A DNA stretch of 64,000 nt. Source: Eulemur rufifrons (Eukaryota; Chordata; Mammalia; Primates; Lemuridae). A program made the translations under genes and the position numbers. This document shows positions 1 through 13,228 of the stretch, piece after piece. Location of the stretch: contig NC_091008.1 in NCBI RefSeq assembly GCF_041146395.1, positions 7,019,501 through 7,083,500 of the forward strand, in the 5' to 3' direction. A model generated the notes under the pieces. That model was not told the origin of the DNA. It did not search any database and saw nothing but the letters and a program-made list of their open reading frames with translations. Position 1 is the stretch's first letter, and each line of letters begins with the position of its first letter.

Positions 1-94
1 AGATTGCCACAAGCCCCAGGTGACAGACAAGGAAGTGAATGACCCTCGCCTGGTGTGGTATTGTGCCCGCTGTACCAGACAAATGAAGAGAATG
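1..94 (+). CDS. INTS12: INTS12 exon, C-terminal half of PHD finger (5' end cut by window)
   Basis: The reading frame starts at base 2 (GAT, Asp) and runs 31 codons to ATG at 92-94. A GTAGGA donor follows at 95. It encodes the end of a PHD finger: [11 protein letters not shown], then the conserved Trp-Tyr and Cys-x-x-Cys zinc ligands in LVWYCARC, then RQMKRM. The exon ends in phase 0. Its upstream end is outside the window, so true length is unknown. Confidence 0.95.
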
Positions 95-3000
95 GTAGGA
101 ATCATGTTTTCCTTTATTTTGAACAGTCTGTGTCACTTTTTTGTTGGTATGTGCTTTCAAAAAAAACATTTGGACATTTCAGATAATGAAAAAAAATAAC
201 TAAGCTGATTATGTAAATGTTTGTATGTACAGTAATGCATAGTAAACGCAGATTGGTGTGTCTGTGCCTAAAGACCAGACCATGGTGTATGCATTTTTCT
301 GTGTTCAGCTTTTAGGTTATTCTAATATAGATAAACAAGCAGAATTGGTGACCTACAAATTATGAATATTCCTTACTGGTATGTCAGTGTATTTATAAAC
401 ACATTAAAGATAGTATGAAATACTGTGGGAGAGGGTTAGATGCAAAGCCCCAGTCTCTGTTGAGTCTGATAAGGAAATAGAGAAACTTCCTAAGTGATAG
501 TCTGCGAAGGAAATACAGAAACTTCCTGGGTGAGCTCAAACCACCAAACGCGTGTGTGCAGGAGCAGGATCTTGGGCCTGTGTTTCCGTCTGCATTTCTC
601 TGTTCCTCAGTTTGTCCTTACGATTGTCTCCGACCATTTATCTCATTCTCCTCACGTACTTTTCTCTTTTCACTGTTCACTTACATAACCGCCCTTAATA
701 CCATACTGAATCGTGTTTTCATTTGTTATTGGATAGTTTTTCTAACTTTTATTCATTTATAAAGGAAATAAATGATAAGTGAATTGCATAATTTTCCTTT
801 TAAACAAATCAAGGAGCTGCTGTCTACTTCATTGACCTGTTCTCCCCTCTCCTTCCCATCTCTCGTCCCTTGCCTTGGATTAGTGACTCTTAATAGAAAG
901 AGTTCTCATGTCTTAAATGAATTTCTACACAAACTAAATTTGTCTGACCAAATACATCTTTTTAAGTTCAGCAGTACTTCGTTAAAAGTAAAAATTCAAG
1001 ATATCTAGTTTGCTATTTAATCAGTTAAATCAGAAATAGGAAATGAAAAGGGGTCAAATTTTAATTTTATTTGCAACAGGAAATTGTTGTGACAAGTTAT
1101 AATTTTTTCTGCTTAGTTTGATTTTTATTTAGTTTATTATTTAAACTAGCTCTCTATGATTTTGACCAAAATTATTACAAATGAGCAGTATAATACATTC
1201 CAGAGCATTGATAAGAAGCCACTAAGAATTGATAATTGCCAAAAGAAACAAGTTGTGGCAGTAATCTTTCTATAGTATGTCTTCAGAGTTTTTTCAAATA
1301 TTATTATTTCACTGTAACTCCCTTAATACCTAAGCACTAGTCTCCCCAGGTTTTTTCTCCCTCATTTTTTGTGACTTAGTTTATACCAAATCTGTGTTTA
1401 TGGTTCTAACCCTCTTTCTGCAGCTGACTAGCTGACTAGCTATCCTGCAGGTACTTTAAGTTCAACATCTTTAAAATTAAAATTGTTCTCTACTCAGTTT
1501 TTTTCCACATTTGCTTGAGCTAGAAAACATTGTCTTTGATGCCTCTCTTAATTCCCTACCCCTTTGTTTCCCAGATTTGCTAATTCTGCCTCTTACATAT
1601 CTCTCAGATCTATTCCTTTCTCTTTTATTACCCTGTTCTACAAATCCGTCATTACTTGTCTATTGCAATAGCCCCTTAAGAAATCTCTTTGCTTCCCTTC
1701 AATCCACTTGACTCACTACAGTCAGATAATTAAAATTATTCTTCTAAAATGTTTATCTGACTCTATCTGCCTAAATATGCCCTGTGGCTCTCAGTTACTT
1801 GTATAATGAGGTTATGGTCCTTAGTGTGCACGTATGGACTCCCTGTCCACCCGGGTCTGCCCTGCGGCCTCCTCCCTCGCTGTTTCACCATATACACACA
1901 CTCTCTGGCCGTGCCAGGCAAAGCATGTCACTCCCTGAATATGTGGGCAAACTTTCGTGTTCCTGGATGTTTTGCTCCTCAGCTTCTTCTCTTCATCTGG
2001 GATACTGTTTATTTATTTGCTATGCAAATTAAATGTCTAATGCATTTATCAATAAAACCGTGTCTTATTCATTGGCATAGCACCAAAGCAGAGCACAGGG
2101 CTGGGCACATTCTGCATTCTCTTGTTCTCATTGTAAGATGAGTAAAGTAGAGGAAATGTATTAATAGATTAGTACCAGCAATCAGCAGTCACTGCAGTGT
2201 GTGTGTCCAAGAGTCGAGGTACTGAATGGGGAGCCACGGCTAATATTAGGGCGTGACGAGGCTACACAAAGAACAGATGTGGGGAAATACCAGAAGAAAC
2301 GGTCTAAAGTCAGCCTGAAGATCGAGATCCAGTAAACATAACATTTAATGCGAGAGAGGCATTTGGAACAGTAGGATTCTAAGTCCAGTCATTCTAACTA
2401 GAATTGCTTTGAGTAAGGTTCTCATATGTTCATTGGTTATTGCTCCAAGGTATCTCAAAGATGCTATAATTAGCATCTAATATCCTCTTTCTCTTTGCAC
2501 TAATTTCTCCACCTGGGGCAGGTTCTACACATACGTTATTACAAGAAGACCTTGTTAGAAGGTTGTGATAGTGTATTACAGGTTCCAGCGTCATTCTTTA
2601 GTTCCATGATTTTCTCTCAACCCAATGATGGGTTTGCCCCCACCCAAGTAAGAAACCTGTGTAACTTACTTCCCTGGCTCTCAATCTGAGGCAGTAACAC
2701 ACTCGTGCTCAGCGGGATTTAGAAATATGTGGGTGTTTTGATCAATGCCGTACGGCAGTTGGGGCCCGAGTGGGGAGTTCTACACATTCTGCAATGTGTG
2801 AAGCAATTACCCAGAGAAAAACCGTAGCGCCTTTGCTGAACAGCACCGAGTCAGTGGCTATACCCTAGTTCCCTGAACTGGTATCACCAGCAAAGGACAA
2901 AGGGTTCTGGGCATTTCTTACTCAGTTTCTAAGGAGCTGGGTAAATAGGGAGGCAGAAGAGATCCAAAGATCATCTCCTAGGCAGAGGCCCTTTCTGGGC

Positions 3001-6000
3001 TTCATAATCAGTGTTCATCTGCTAAAATATACAGGCTAGGTTGGTCTTCAGAGTCTAGCCCTGGAATGGAAGGTGTGGGTAGAGGGCAGTGTGAGATTGA
3101 AGGCCGTGGTTCTGGAGCCGTGTGTCTCTGAGTCACTGTGAGAGCTGCGTTTGCAGTAGGGAATAGAACGCCCCTCCTTTCCTGCTCGCAAGAGATGCGT
3201 TACCACAGGGAGTCTTCCAGCATCTCTAATATTCTTAATCTGAATGCTGCTTTGTGAGGGATGCTTGCAGGTAAATGTACTTTGATGTGAAAAGTGTATA
3301 ATGTAAAAAGTGACATGAATTAAGATTTAGGGGTCAAAATTACATAGTACAGCAAAAAAAAAAAAATAGCACAAGAAGATTACACGAAAAGTTCCTTCTG
3401 AGAGGGAATAAAAATTAAAAAAAAAAAAAGATTATTGCAAGAATGTCTAAACAAGGATAAAACAGGCCAAATTCAGGCTTCCAAAAATGGGAACAAGTTA
3501 TTAATAAATTCCCTGGTATAGCATTCTGCGGACTCATGAGGGTTGTCCAAGACTGGAATGGCTGGCTGGGGGCAGCTTTCCCCATCCAGGGTGGGTGGGC
3601 TCTTCTGGATTCCGTTTGATTATCCTTTGTGAATAATTATGAGACAACAGTCACTGTTTTTTCCAGTACTCAACATGGGCCAGACATTGTGCTCACCTCT
3701 TATATAATCATCATTCATCCTCATGACCTACCTTCGAAATAGATGGTACTGTCATCATTTCACAGACGGAGAGAATGAGGCCTTTAGAGATTTACTTATT
3801 TTGCCTGAAGTAACATGGCCAGGAAAGTAGTTGAGCTGGGTTTTAATCCTAGCTCTTTTTGACTCCAGAAACTGAGCTCTTAAGCACTGAACTTTACCAT
3901 CTGCATAGTTACGAGTATCTACCTAGAAAACACTAAAAAACGATTAGAGTTTATAAGACAGTTTAGTAAAGCACTTAGTTATAAAATAAAGGAAAAAAAT
4001 CAATTATTGGTCAAAATAAAACTGAAAATGCTTATAAAGGAACAATGGATATAAATCCTTCTTTTGGAACATAGAAATTTGCATTTATGACTCTTAAGGA
4101 TTTAGTGTGCCTAGTTCTGCATTGTGGAGAAACCTCAAAAAGGTTCATCATTTATCAATCATTTTTTTCCTTCCCATTCTGTATTTAAAACCATACAAAT
4201 GATCTGAGCTACGTTTTAACCTACCCTTAGTGACTCAGGGACTTCCACCCTAAGAAGAAAACTCCTAAGTCTTTGACCAACCGAAATGAAAAATAAATGT
4301 ACTTTGTGATAAGTAAAGCTAACTAGTTACATATAGTTTGTGATTTTCCTTTTTTAAAAAAACAGTTTGGTTTGTCTTGTTAAAATTGTATTTAACCAAC
4401 CCTATTCAGCATGATTTCTAAAGCTTACTATTATCTTTACTATTTAGAAATTAATGAAATCTGTTAAACTATTAATATGTTGATGATGAAAATAATTTGT
4501 CTAAGAGCCTATATATTCATTGTCATAATATTTTTTAATGTTGAGACCCATTTCACTTCAATGATGAGAGCTCTGATAGATTATCCTTTTTGTGTGCATT
4601 TAATTAAGATTTTTTAATCTAATTTAATCCACTGGTTTTTGCAGGCACAAAAAACTCAGAAACCACCACAGAAACCAGCCCCTACAGTTGTCTCTGTAGC
4701 TCCAGCTGTCAAAGATCCATTGGTGAAGAAACCAGAAACTAAACTCAAACAAGAGACAACTTTTCTAGCATTTAAAAGAACAGAAGTTAAGGTATAGTAC
4801 ATTCCATTTTTGTCTGAGATTATATCTTAATTTAGTAGACTACACAATAGTTGCTTGACAAAATATTTAAGGAGAAACTTTATGTACTGAATGGCTATAT
4901 GTTAGAAATTAAGACTGCATAACTGTTAGGTAGAAAAGGAACATTTGTATTATTATTTAATCTCTAACTTTGCTGTGTTCGCTGTGTTTCTTTTTATCAC
5001 GAACAGAAACAGTCTGTAATCACTCCAAAATGACATTCTTTACCATTCTTATGTGGTTAGATACTTACCTCCAAACAGGAATTTGGATTAAATTCTAAGT
5101 ACCTTTGCCATCAGCAGCAACAGTTTTGCTCCCTATACTGTGTAAGCTGATTGGCCTCATCCTTTTTTTCTTCCTACTTACTGGCTATTGAAGAAGTGTT
5201 CTTGCCTTTTGGGTTTTTTCTTTATTATCATGAACTTTCATGGTACCTACCTGTTATACTAAGGGACCATATTCTCTCGTAAGAATATCACCTTTCTCAT
5301 TTCTAGATTTGCATCTTTGAAAGAAGTTTACATTATTATTATCCTGGCATTTTGATATGAAATAAAAGAATTTTCTAATTTAATTTTATAACAAAAATTA
5401 TATGTATGTATATAATTATATATTATATACATGTAAATTACATGTATGTAATATGTATAAATTTACTGAGATATACATTCCAATTTTAACTGTAGTACTA
5501 AAAAATACTAGCCTCAAATTCTCAAATATTTACTTGAGAAAATTCTAAAGATAATACCTTATCTAAGCAATTATAAGTGGCAAGCTCAAGAACCTTGGTG
5601 TGATGAAAAAGAATATGAATATAAAGTACTCTGAGAAAGATTGATAATTGTATTTGTAGATCATTTTTTATTTTATTTTACCAAGGAAGAATTGATACCC
5701 AAGGGATATCCATTATTGATTTGTCATATAGTAACTTGGTAAATTGGAGTAGAAGTAAGAATAACTAATTTATTGAAGCTAATTAGAGTTGCTATATTGT
5801 ATACTTAATCACTTTTTGGTAGATTTTTATACTAACCCATTACGACTAAAGTATATTTTTAGGAAATCCACCATGAAATCATTTTATGGCAAATAAATTA
5901 AGGCCTTGGCAGTCATGTTTGTTTTGATTAAGAAGTTTTGTTGTCTTTTGATAAAAGTGAATAAGTTTGTACTATGAAAAAAATCATTTCCATTCACACA

Positions 6001-7719
6001 TAAAAAGCAAATGGCTTTTCCAATAGGATAATGGGCAAGAAAGTATCTATTGTTAAAAGTACTTAAGAAATTTATTTTCGGCCGGGCGCGGTGGCTCACG
6101 CCTGTAATCCTAGCACTCTGGGAGGCCGAGGTGGGCGGATCGTTTGAGCTCAGGAGTTCGAGACCAGCCTGAGCGAGAGCGAGACCCCATCTCTACTAAA
6201 AAATAGAAAGAAATTATATGGACAGCTAAAAATATATATATAAAAAAAAAAAGAAAGAAATTTATTTTCTACATTGAAATAGTAAGAAATAAATAAACCT
6301 TTAAAAAATATATCAGGGAGTGAGTCAGTCCTACCCAGAATGTCACTGTGCAGCCAGCAAAGCAATTGATGAAATTCTTTTTTCAGAAACAGGAATCTGT
6401 TGTGTGAGCTTCAGAAGCATAGACAAATTATGAAACTAAAATCGTGAAACCTTTTTAGTGTATCATAAAAGTTGTGTACTTCCAAAGTAGTTAACTTTAT
6501 ACATCTACATATATTTTGCAGCGCTGTAGCTGATGCTCATAATTTGGGAGAACATCTTTTTTAATGGGTTCAGAATTTATACACAACTGTTTTCTTTCTC
6601 TCACACAGCCACTCAGTAAATAATTATTAAGTGAATCTCTTCGTCTCAGGTATCTTCTCCTGAATTTCCTGCGCATAAGCATTTTTGCCCATTAAGAGTG
6701 GATTCTATTTTTGAAAGGATCCACTAGTCATTTGGGGCAAAGTCTAAAGAATTAGATGTTTTAATGAGCTAGATGGTACCTTTTTGGGTAAAAAAAATAA
6801 GTTAAAGCACTAAATCTGATTTTCTGATAAGGCTTGTAGCTGAATCTAAAAGCAGTTCCCCAAAATGAATTCTGTATATTTTCTTGACAAGAATATGGCA
6901 TCCAGACTTTCTGTTTTGGAAATGGTAATTCCTACTAGCTATGGCTAAGTTTTGTTCTGTGTGGTTTTTCAGATCAGCTTCATAAAAACCTAATTTGATG
7001 GTATGACTTAAATTTCCCAAGTCATTACTTTGGTGATGAAAAGTCTAACCATTAAACTTGTTATATATTCAAGGATATCAGTTAGGCGTTGATTACACTT
7101 GGCTGCAATGTAATATTTAATTTTCTTCTTTTAGCCTTCCACGGTTATTTCAGGAAATTCTTCTAGTACCAGTGTTTCCTCTTCAGTAACCAGCGGCCTC
7201 ACTGGATGGGCAGCTTTTGCAGCCAAGACTTCCTCTGCTGGCCCCTCGACAGCGAAATTGAGTTCAACAGCACAGAACAGTACCGGGAAACCTGCTACCT
7301 CGTCCGCGAACCAGAAGCCCGTGGGGTTAACTAGTCTGGCAGCGTCATCCAAAGGTGGACTAGGTTCCAAAATAGGTTCCGGTAACAGCACCAGTCCCAC
7401 TGTGCCACTGAAACCACTTCCACCCCTAACCCTGGGCAAAACTGGCCTTAGTCGCTCTGTGAGCTGTGACAACGTCAGCAAAGTCGGTCTGCCCAGTCCC
7501 AGTAGTTTAGTTCCAGGGAGCAGCAGCCAGCTGAGCGGGAATGGAAACAGCGGGACGTCGGGGCCTAGCGGAAGTGCAGCTGGCAAAGCCACTTCAGACT
7601 CGAGCAGCTCTTCCTCCGCTTCCCTCAAAGGCCCCACGTCACAGGAATCCCAGCTCAACGCGATGAAGCGGTTACAGATGGTCAAGAAGAAAGCCGCCCA
7701 GAAGAAACTGAAGAAGTAA
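1..7719 (+). CDS. INTS12: INTS12, Integrator complex subunit 12 (3' part of gene, three coding exons)
   Basis: INTS12 is a nuclear subunit of the Integrator complex, which binds RNA polymerase II, cleaves snRNA 3' ends and attenuates transcription. Three exons are visible (1-94, 4645-4791, 7135-7719). They join in frame without split codons and encode about 274 C-terminal residues, ending at TAA 7717-7719. In order these are the end of a PHD zinc finger (…CARC…), a Lys/Pro-rich linker, and a Ser/Thr/Gly-rich low-complexity tail that ends in a basic stretch ([18 protein letters not shown]). The protein matches my memory of human INTS12 almost residue for residue; no search was run. The N-terminal exons lie left of the window. 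The gene converges on ARHGEF38, the order I recall for human 4q24. Confidence 0.97.
1530..2125 (+). repeat. L2 (LINE2) 3' region, diverged
   Basis: Recognisable L2 landmarks in order: a 'tctatctgcctaaatatgcc' stretch, 'ctgtggctctcagttacttg', a C/T-rich block, then the typical end 'agcacagggctgggcacatt' near 2090-2110. Heavily diverged. Confidence 0.6.
3640..3900 (-). repeat. MIR SINE
   Basis: Reverse-orientation MIR landmarks: 'gggccagacattgtgctcac', 'tcatcctcatgacctacctt', 'gtactgtcatcatttcacag', 'taacatggccaggaaagtag' and 'ctcttaagcactgaacttta'. Old, diverged copy. Confidence 0.8.
4645..4791 (+). CDS. INTS12: INTS12 exon, Lys/Pro-rich linker
   Basis: The acceptor is TTTTTGCAG ending at 4644 and the donor is GTATAG at 4792. 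The exon is 147 nt, exactly 49 codons, phase 0 at both ends. It starts [16 protein letters not shown] and ends [12 protein letters not shown]. No catalytic motif is present; it is a charged linker between the PHD finger and the Ser-rich tail. Confidence 0.95.
4792..7134 (+). other. INTS12 intron: A/T-rich, one Alu left-arm insertion
   Basis: A/T-rich sequence with a TA-rich stretch at about 5395-5465. The only clear element is the Alu left monomer at 6080-6254. I see no exon-like frame with splice sites. Confidence 0.8.
6080..6254 (+). mobile_element. Alu left monomer plus linker, complete insertion with TSDs
   Basis: It begins GGCCGGGCGCGGTGGCTCAC, runs through the whole left arm and into the strepsirrhine-type A/T linker, then ends in an A-tail; the right arm is absent. 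It is flanked by a perfect 15-bp target-site duplication (AAGAAATTTATTTTC at 6065-6079 and 6255-6269). So the truncated form itself was inserted, and this is not a later deletion. Confidence 0.92.
7135..7719 (+). CDS. INTS12: INTS12 terminal coding exon, Ser/Gly-rich tail
   Basis: The acceptor is a pyrimidine tract plus TTTTAG ending at 7134. The open frame gives 194 residues from [13 protein letters not shown] to the basic tail [14 protein letters not shown], then TAA at 7717-7719. Composition is dominated by Ser, Gly, Thr, Pro and Lys and looks intrinsically disordered. One conserved-looking patch is [20 protein letters not shown], a likely phospho-Ser region (inference). An open frame of 232 codons on the opposite strand here is a compositional shadow. 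Confidence 0.97.
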   Translation, partial: PSTVISGNSSSTSVSSSVTSGLTGWAAFAAKTSSAGPSTAKLSSTAQNSTGKPATSSANQKPVGLTSLAASSKGGLGSKIGSGNSTSPTVPLKPLPPLTLGKTGLSRSVSCDNVSKVGLPSPSSLVPGSSSQLSGNGNSGTSGPSGSAAGKATSDSSSSSSASLKGPTSQESQLNAMKRLQMVKKKAAQKKLKK

Positions 7720-7840
7720 TGTGGCCTGGCCAAGTAGGTTTTTATATCATACGAACCTAAAGATGACAAGTTTATTCTTAGGACACAAACTGTAATATAC
7801 TGTAATTTAATAAAAATCCTCATCATCAAATTTCGATTGT
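7720..7840 (+). other. INTS12: INTS12 3'UTR (short)
   Basis: The UTR runs from the stop codon past the AATAAA at 7809-7814. Cleavage is expected about 10-30 nt after the signal, giving a UTR of roughly 110-130 nt. The end position is inferred. Confidence 0.75.
7809..7814 (+). terminator. Poly(A) signal of INTS12 (AATAAA)
   Basis: A canonical AATAAA lies 90 nt after the stop codon, followed by A/T-rich and then T/G-rich sequence (TTTCGATTGTTTCTTCC) that could be the downstream element. Confidence 0.8.
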
Positions 7841-8259
7841 TTCTTCCCTTAAAATGCTAACTATCACATAGCAAAATTTGGGAAGTTTTATTTTAAATGT
7901 CTTTAACACTTTTATTTTACTGATTTCCATAGTGTGTGAGAACAAGGATGAGAATGACTGGTTCTTGATGAGCATTTCAGAAGATTGATAGCATGTGCGA
8001 ATTTAAAGAAAAAGAAATAATTCTTCTTCTAGCAAAGCCCCAGGAGTCGATCCTGCTGAACGAGGTACCTTCCAAGGTGGCGGAGATGACCCAGAATCCA
8101 GTCGTCTTCTTCCCTCCCCGTACTCTGGGTGCTCCGTGTCGTCCCCAGCCTCCTTTCACCTGACTCTCCTACTCCCTCTAAATGTCATCTCCTTTTTCAA
8201 AATTAATTTTTTATAATTGATTCCTCATAGTGATAGTGTTCATAATGGATTTCTCATCC

Positions 8260-8445
8260 CGTTTGTATCACTGTTTTTATTACCTCCTATCAGTTATTTT
8301 GGGATTTATCTCTCCCAGTAGACTGTGAACTCCCATACCCTGCAATACGGTATTTTTCTCGCATTGCCCACCTTTCCCGACATCACCAGTGTAATATGTG
8401 CACACAATATGCACTCAGCAAGGGTTGAATTTTGACTCACCCTGG
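8260..8445 (+). repeat. L2 3' end
   Basis: L2 3'-terminal wording: 'gtatcactgtttttattacc', 'ctcccagtagactgtgaact', then the 'caccagtgtaatatgtgcac' and 'tatgcactcagcaagg' end. Confidence 0.65.
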
Positions 8446-9837
8446 TTACGCACATTCCTGAGAACTCTTGAGAAAAATACCCATTCCCAGGAGACTTTGT
8501 GGGTGGAAATTTATGACTTGTTCACACATTGACACCTTCTTCCCATTCAGAAAAGACATTTTCTTACTGCCCCAAAATGGTATGACATTTTACCTAATTT
8601 CAGTTAATTGTGTATAAAAGAAGCTCCCATGTCACGATTAATTCTTGAGACGGTTTTGCACGTTGTTAAGTCAGAAACTGAAGAGTGAGTTGTTGCCTCG
8701 CTTGCCGGCCAGCAAATCAGCCGTCATTGTACGTAGATGTTCTGCCAGAGGACGGGGAGCTTTTTGAGTCAGAGAAAGAGATAGTTTATTGTTCATAGCA
8801 GCCGTTTTCTGATTCACGAATACCTCATTTCACCCAGAAACTGGAAATCCAACGAGTTCCCGCATTGGCGACACTGAGCACCCTGTTCCGTCAACCTTGA
8901 CGTGTGCTAGTGAGTCTTCACTCTGTAACCCTCTAATTTCAGACCCTCTGCCTTAATCCCTGGGTTTTACTAACACCATTATTCTAGAATAATTATTCTA
9001 ATTTAGTAATAGAGCTAAGTGATCCCTGTGAAGATAAAGCTTTTTAAATGAAGCTTGTTCTGTTTCTAAGGAAAGATGATTATTTTAAACCACTCTATTA
9101 AGTAATGGCACCGAATTATTCATGCTTAATTAGAATCCAGGATTGAGGTAATCACATTACTTACATGTGGAGTAGATGTCTATTTACATGTTTAAAATCT
9201 GCCCTACAGATGTTTTTGTTTTGAGAAACAGATTTCTGTTGATCAACCACCAATTTGGCATAAAACTCCAAGTCCGCTTCAGGGTCAAAAGGACAAAAAA
9301 AAAAAAAAAAAAATATCCATGGTTGTTTATAGTTCAGAGCCAATTTGGACTGAGCTAAACAAAATGACCTGACATAATTTCAGCTCAGCAGCTATAACAG
9401 TTAATGTAACCTCAGTCCCTACAAGAAATTAAAACAGTAATGCTTATTACTGTTTGCATATTGGCACTTGAAATGAAAAAATTTATCCCATCGTGAAAAA
9501 TATGTGCTAGACAGAGTTTAGAAGAGAAGTAATTATTTTGATTTCTATTGTACCTGAGATGATTTTAACTAGTTTATCTTTGAGTATGGCTGTTTATATA
9601 TGCATTATATATTTAGAATATGTACATATATATAAGTATGCATACATCTAATAACTCAGTTTGGTGTTTTATAGAGGTCTATTTGGTATTAAGAGTTTAA
9701 GTAGCTCTTTGACCTTGATTTTTCCGTATCATAAAGTGGGCTGCAAGACTTTTTAACTGGGCAGTGATGATAGTAGCCAGTTTTATATTAATAGCATGTA
9801 TGATTTTATTTAATTTGTTATGTGTAGTTTGTTTTCC

Positions 9838-9935
9838 CCGCTAGAAGGTGGTGTGAGGGAGGGATCTTACTGGTCTTGCACAGCGTTGCATTCCGCAGGA
9901 GCTCTCAGATACTTAGGGCTCAGTGAATGGGTGGA
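9838..9935 (+). repeat. L2 3' end fragment
   Basis: The 'gagggagggatcttactggt' … 'acttagggctcagtgaatgg' pattern matches the L2 3' terminus. Short and diverged. Confidence 0.45.
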
Positions 9936-12473
9936 CAGATAGGCAGGGATGCCCCCAAGGGAGCTTCTAGGGCTGTGTCTTTGAATCCCGTTTTAGTAGA
10001 TACTTGGCATCACTTTTCTGTTTTGCATATTGTGTTTTCTCTAAGATCACGTACGTAACCATAGATTTTAGTGACTTTGGAAAAAAAGAAAGAAAAAGAA
10101 AAACACTGAAAGGACGCAGAAAGCAAACGCCTGACTAGGAATCCCAGCCCCTCCGTGGGGTCCTCAGTCTCCTCCTTCATGAAACATAGACAATGACGTA
10201 AGATGGAAGGCATCTAAAACCTAAAGGTCAGGTGACTCCAACTCTGGACAAGGATGTGGCAGTACTGTTATCAGTGACTGAGATTATAAATTATATTGTG
10301 ATGTCCATAGATTATGTAGGAAATGCATCATTTTACCAAAATAAAATTTTATTATGAATAATACAATAATTATAAAAATTATGTGAGAAATTAGAGAAAG
10401 CCATAAATACAGTTACATACCATAGTGCCATTTTTTCAGATAAGGTTTATTCAATTTACTAGATTTTTGGACAAGAACATCTCATTCCAGTGTTGGCTAA
10501 AAGTGTGCCTAATTTTCCCGAAAAGCTAAAGCGAATCTTGCCTATTTCTAGCTAGAGTGTGAACGTTGAACGCAGTGTCTGGCCTGCAGAGGCTCAGCCT
10601 GAGCTCCCGTAGCCCTCGAGTGAAGATTTGTTATATTGGAATGATTTGTAGATCACGGAGAAGTCATGTCTGAGTTTTTAAATGTATTATTTAGTGTATA
10701 CATTGGGGAGGGAAGTAACTGGAAAAAAGTTAGACTTTTTAAAATAGTAACATTCTCTAAATACTGAGTATAAAGTCCAGTGTCCTTCTAGTCAATAAAA
10801 CTTATTACTTCAAATCAACTATAATTTAAATTTATGTTTCTAATTTAGCTTGAATTTTGTGAGGTCCAGATGTATTCAGTGTTGAGCAGTACATTGAGCA
10901 CGTTAAGAAGCCATAGTTATAACAAACAGGATTTAAATAAGGTGGTTTTCTTGTCATAGAATATAAAATAAAGATTTCCTCGTTTTATTCATGTGGCTTT
11001 GAGAGGTCTTTACAATGGACAGAAATCCAAGAAACGAATGGGAAAAGTGAAGAGTTTTTAATTCCGTGTTTCAGGAGTGAAAACAGTAATTTTTGTACAT
11101 CACTTGAACTGCATTCATTACAAATGGTACCAGGCACTTAATAGCCATTTGTGAAAGTGCAAATTATGTTTTAGACAAAATATGGAATATTCCAGCACTT
11201 AACGTATGTCAAAAAATGCCTCATTGCTATGATTAAGGATGTACATTATATCTCTTCTGCAGAACTCAACCTTCATAGAATTGTTTTATCCTAAGGAATA
11301 CTAAAGATATTTTCTGAAATATAAGGAATGTTCGAATAGTGGCTTTGTGACTTTTTCATATGACTTAAGCACCCACGGTAATTTTGCATTACTAGATTAA
11401 TTTTTTTACGTACTAAACTTTATTATATGTAATGACTAGAGCATCTGTATTGAGAAATAAATGCTAAATAAAATGTACTTATTAATTTATTTTAAAAAGC
11501 AAAATAGCTACAAAAGTTTCCCCTTCATTCTTTGTAAAAATACCTACTTCAGAGGATCCTATACTGTACAATAATATTTAATTTAAAAAATGATCAAGAA
11601 ATAATTACATTACCATACCTAGCCTTAATTATACTGGTGTCACCAGCAGTTTTATCTTTTAAAACTTCTTTAAGATTTATACATCTTAGAACTCTCTTGG
11701 GAATTTATTTCCCTTAGGCCCAGTAAAATAATATCTGACCTCAAAATTACAATTTACTTGATTTTAAACAAAATAACTTAAAAAATGAAGGTATTGTATA
11801 ATTTGAAAAAAAAAAACCCACAAATGTCTAAACGGCAAATGAAATGTAGATTGTCTTTTTAAAATAGAAAAAACCTAGTTTTATAGTAATATGTTCACCA
11901 CAATAGTGCAGAACTGCAGTAGGCAGCTTCATTACAACTCTTGCTCAGCATCGAACTGCAGCTGTTATTTTAGTGTTGTGGTTTCTTCAATCCTGGAAGC
12001 ATCAGTCCCAGGACTACACAGGTAGACAAAGTTTCTCCTATACATCTGGCCATTCACGTCAGCTAGAAAAGCAGATATGTACTACTTACATAATTCTTCA
12101 TTTTTGTGGGGAGTATTAAGGTCACAGTTAATTTAAATATATATATAATTTCCCCACTGTTTTCGTCTTTGGGTACATTCATAGTTCCCACAGGTAGCAA
12201 GTTTGGATTTCTTTTTGCTTTACCCTAGGCAAACCTGTAATTTACTTATGTTTTAAAAGTGGGTACAAAGGATGATTAAAAGACATTAAGTATCTGTATA
12301 TCAGAAAAAGAGAGTCTTCTTTCAGTACCCAATTCAAAACAATATTTTATGCAAAACAACTTATTAGTAGAACCTTATAAAATCATCTTTAGATTAATGA
12401 TTTTAGGAACAGTATCATAAAATGCAAATGTTTGTGTCGTGTAAATGTCTTATAAATTTCTGTGGTTGTGTCA

Positions 12474-12494
12474 TTCGTGTGTGTGTGTGTGTGT
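12474..12494 (+). repeat. (TG)n microsatellite
   Basis: About ten TG units, slightly interrupted at the left edge. Confidence 0.85.
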
Positions 12495-13228
12495 TTAGTC
12501 AGCAGCCCTCTGGAAAGTAGCACCCTTCATTTTGTTATTTATATTCCTCAGTAATAGGTAACATACTATACATCATAAGTATCAAATAAATCTTACAAAG
12601 TTACAATCAACCTTAAAATTAATGTCATATTAGCACATTTTATATGGACATTGAAAAGTCACTTTGATTTTTAAAGAAAACCACTAAAGTCACATTTAAT
12701 TTAATCTTTTGTTGTTGTTGTTGTTCCAAAGAAGCATCTTTAGTTCAATAAAATGTCTTGACAGAATATTTCTGAAATCCTAAAGGACAGTTCTCTGAAC
12801 AAGACCCAAATTAAAGTTCAATGTCCCAGGACATTGTGTCATAGCAAATGTTATCCTCAATGCCCGTCTCGTCTAAGTACAAATTGGCGACTAAAAATAC
12901 TTACATCTTGGCTCAGAACTGGGAACACACATTTCCCACTTATTATCCAAATGATTGAGCGATCCAAAAATATCTCCTCATTAAAGTGTCATTAGCAATC
13001 ATGTGGGATGATTTTTAAACAATGACACTTTCAAAAATGGTTAAACAAAACAAAAATAATAAACCTCGATGCTTCATTTTCTCTAGGCTAATGTCATGGA
13101 GGTCCTTGTAATCCTTAATTTTGAAGAGCTGCTAAGTACTTAAACCATAAGCCTGAGAGAAAAATGGTCCTCCTTGATGCTCATTATTTGCATCACCAAG
13201 TGCCTTGCAGATAACAAATGAAGACACT

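Larger units (their letters stand above)
95..4644 (+). other. INTS12 intron: old repeats, no gene
   Basis: A/T-rich intronic DNA. It holds a diverged L2 copy (about 1530-2125), a MIR on the - strand (about 3640-3900) and A-runs at 3353-3366 and 3418-3430. No Alu. The short open frames (60-110 codons) lack splice or coding support. The rest is unremarkable single-copy-looking sequence. Confidence 0.85.

Noticed and set aside
7131..7829. 232-codon open frame on the - strand
   Set aside because: It lies opposite the last INTS12 exon. Its Leu/Glu/Ala-rich content is the mirror of the Ser/Gly/Thr codons, and it has no splice or homology support.
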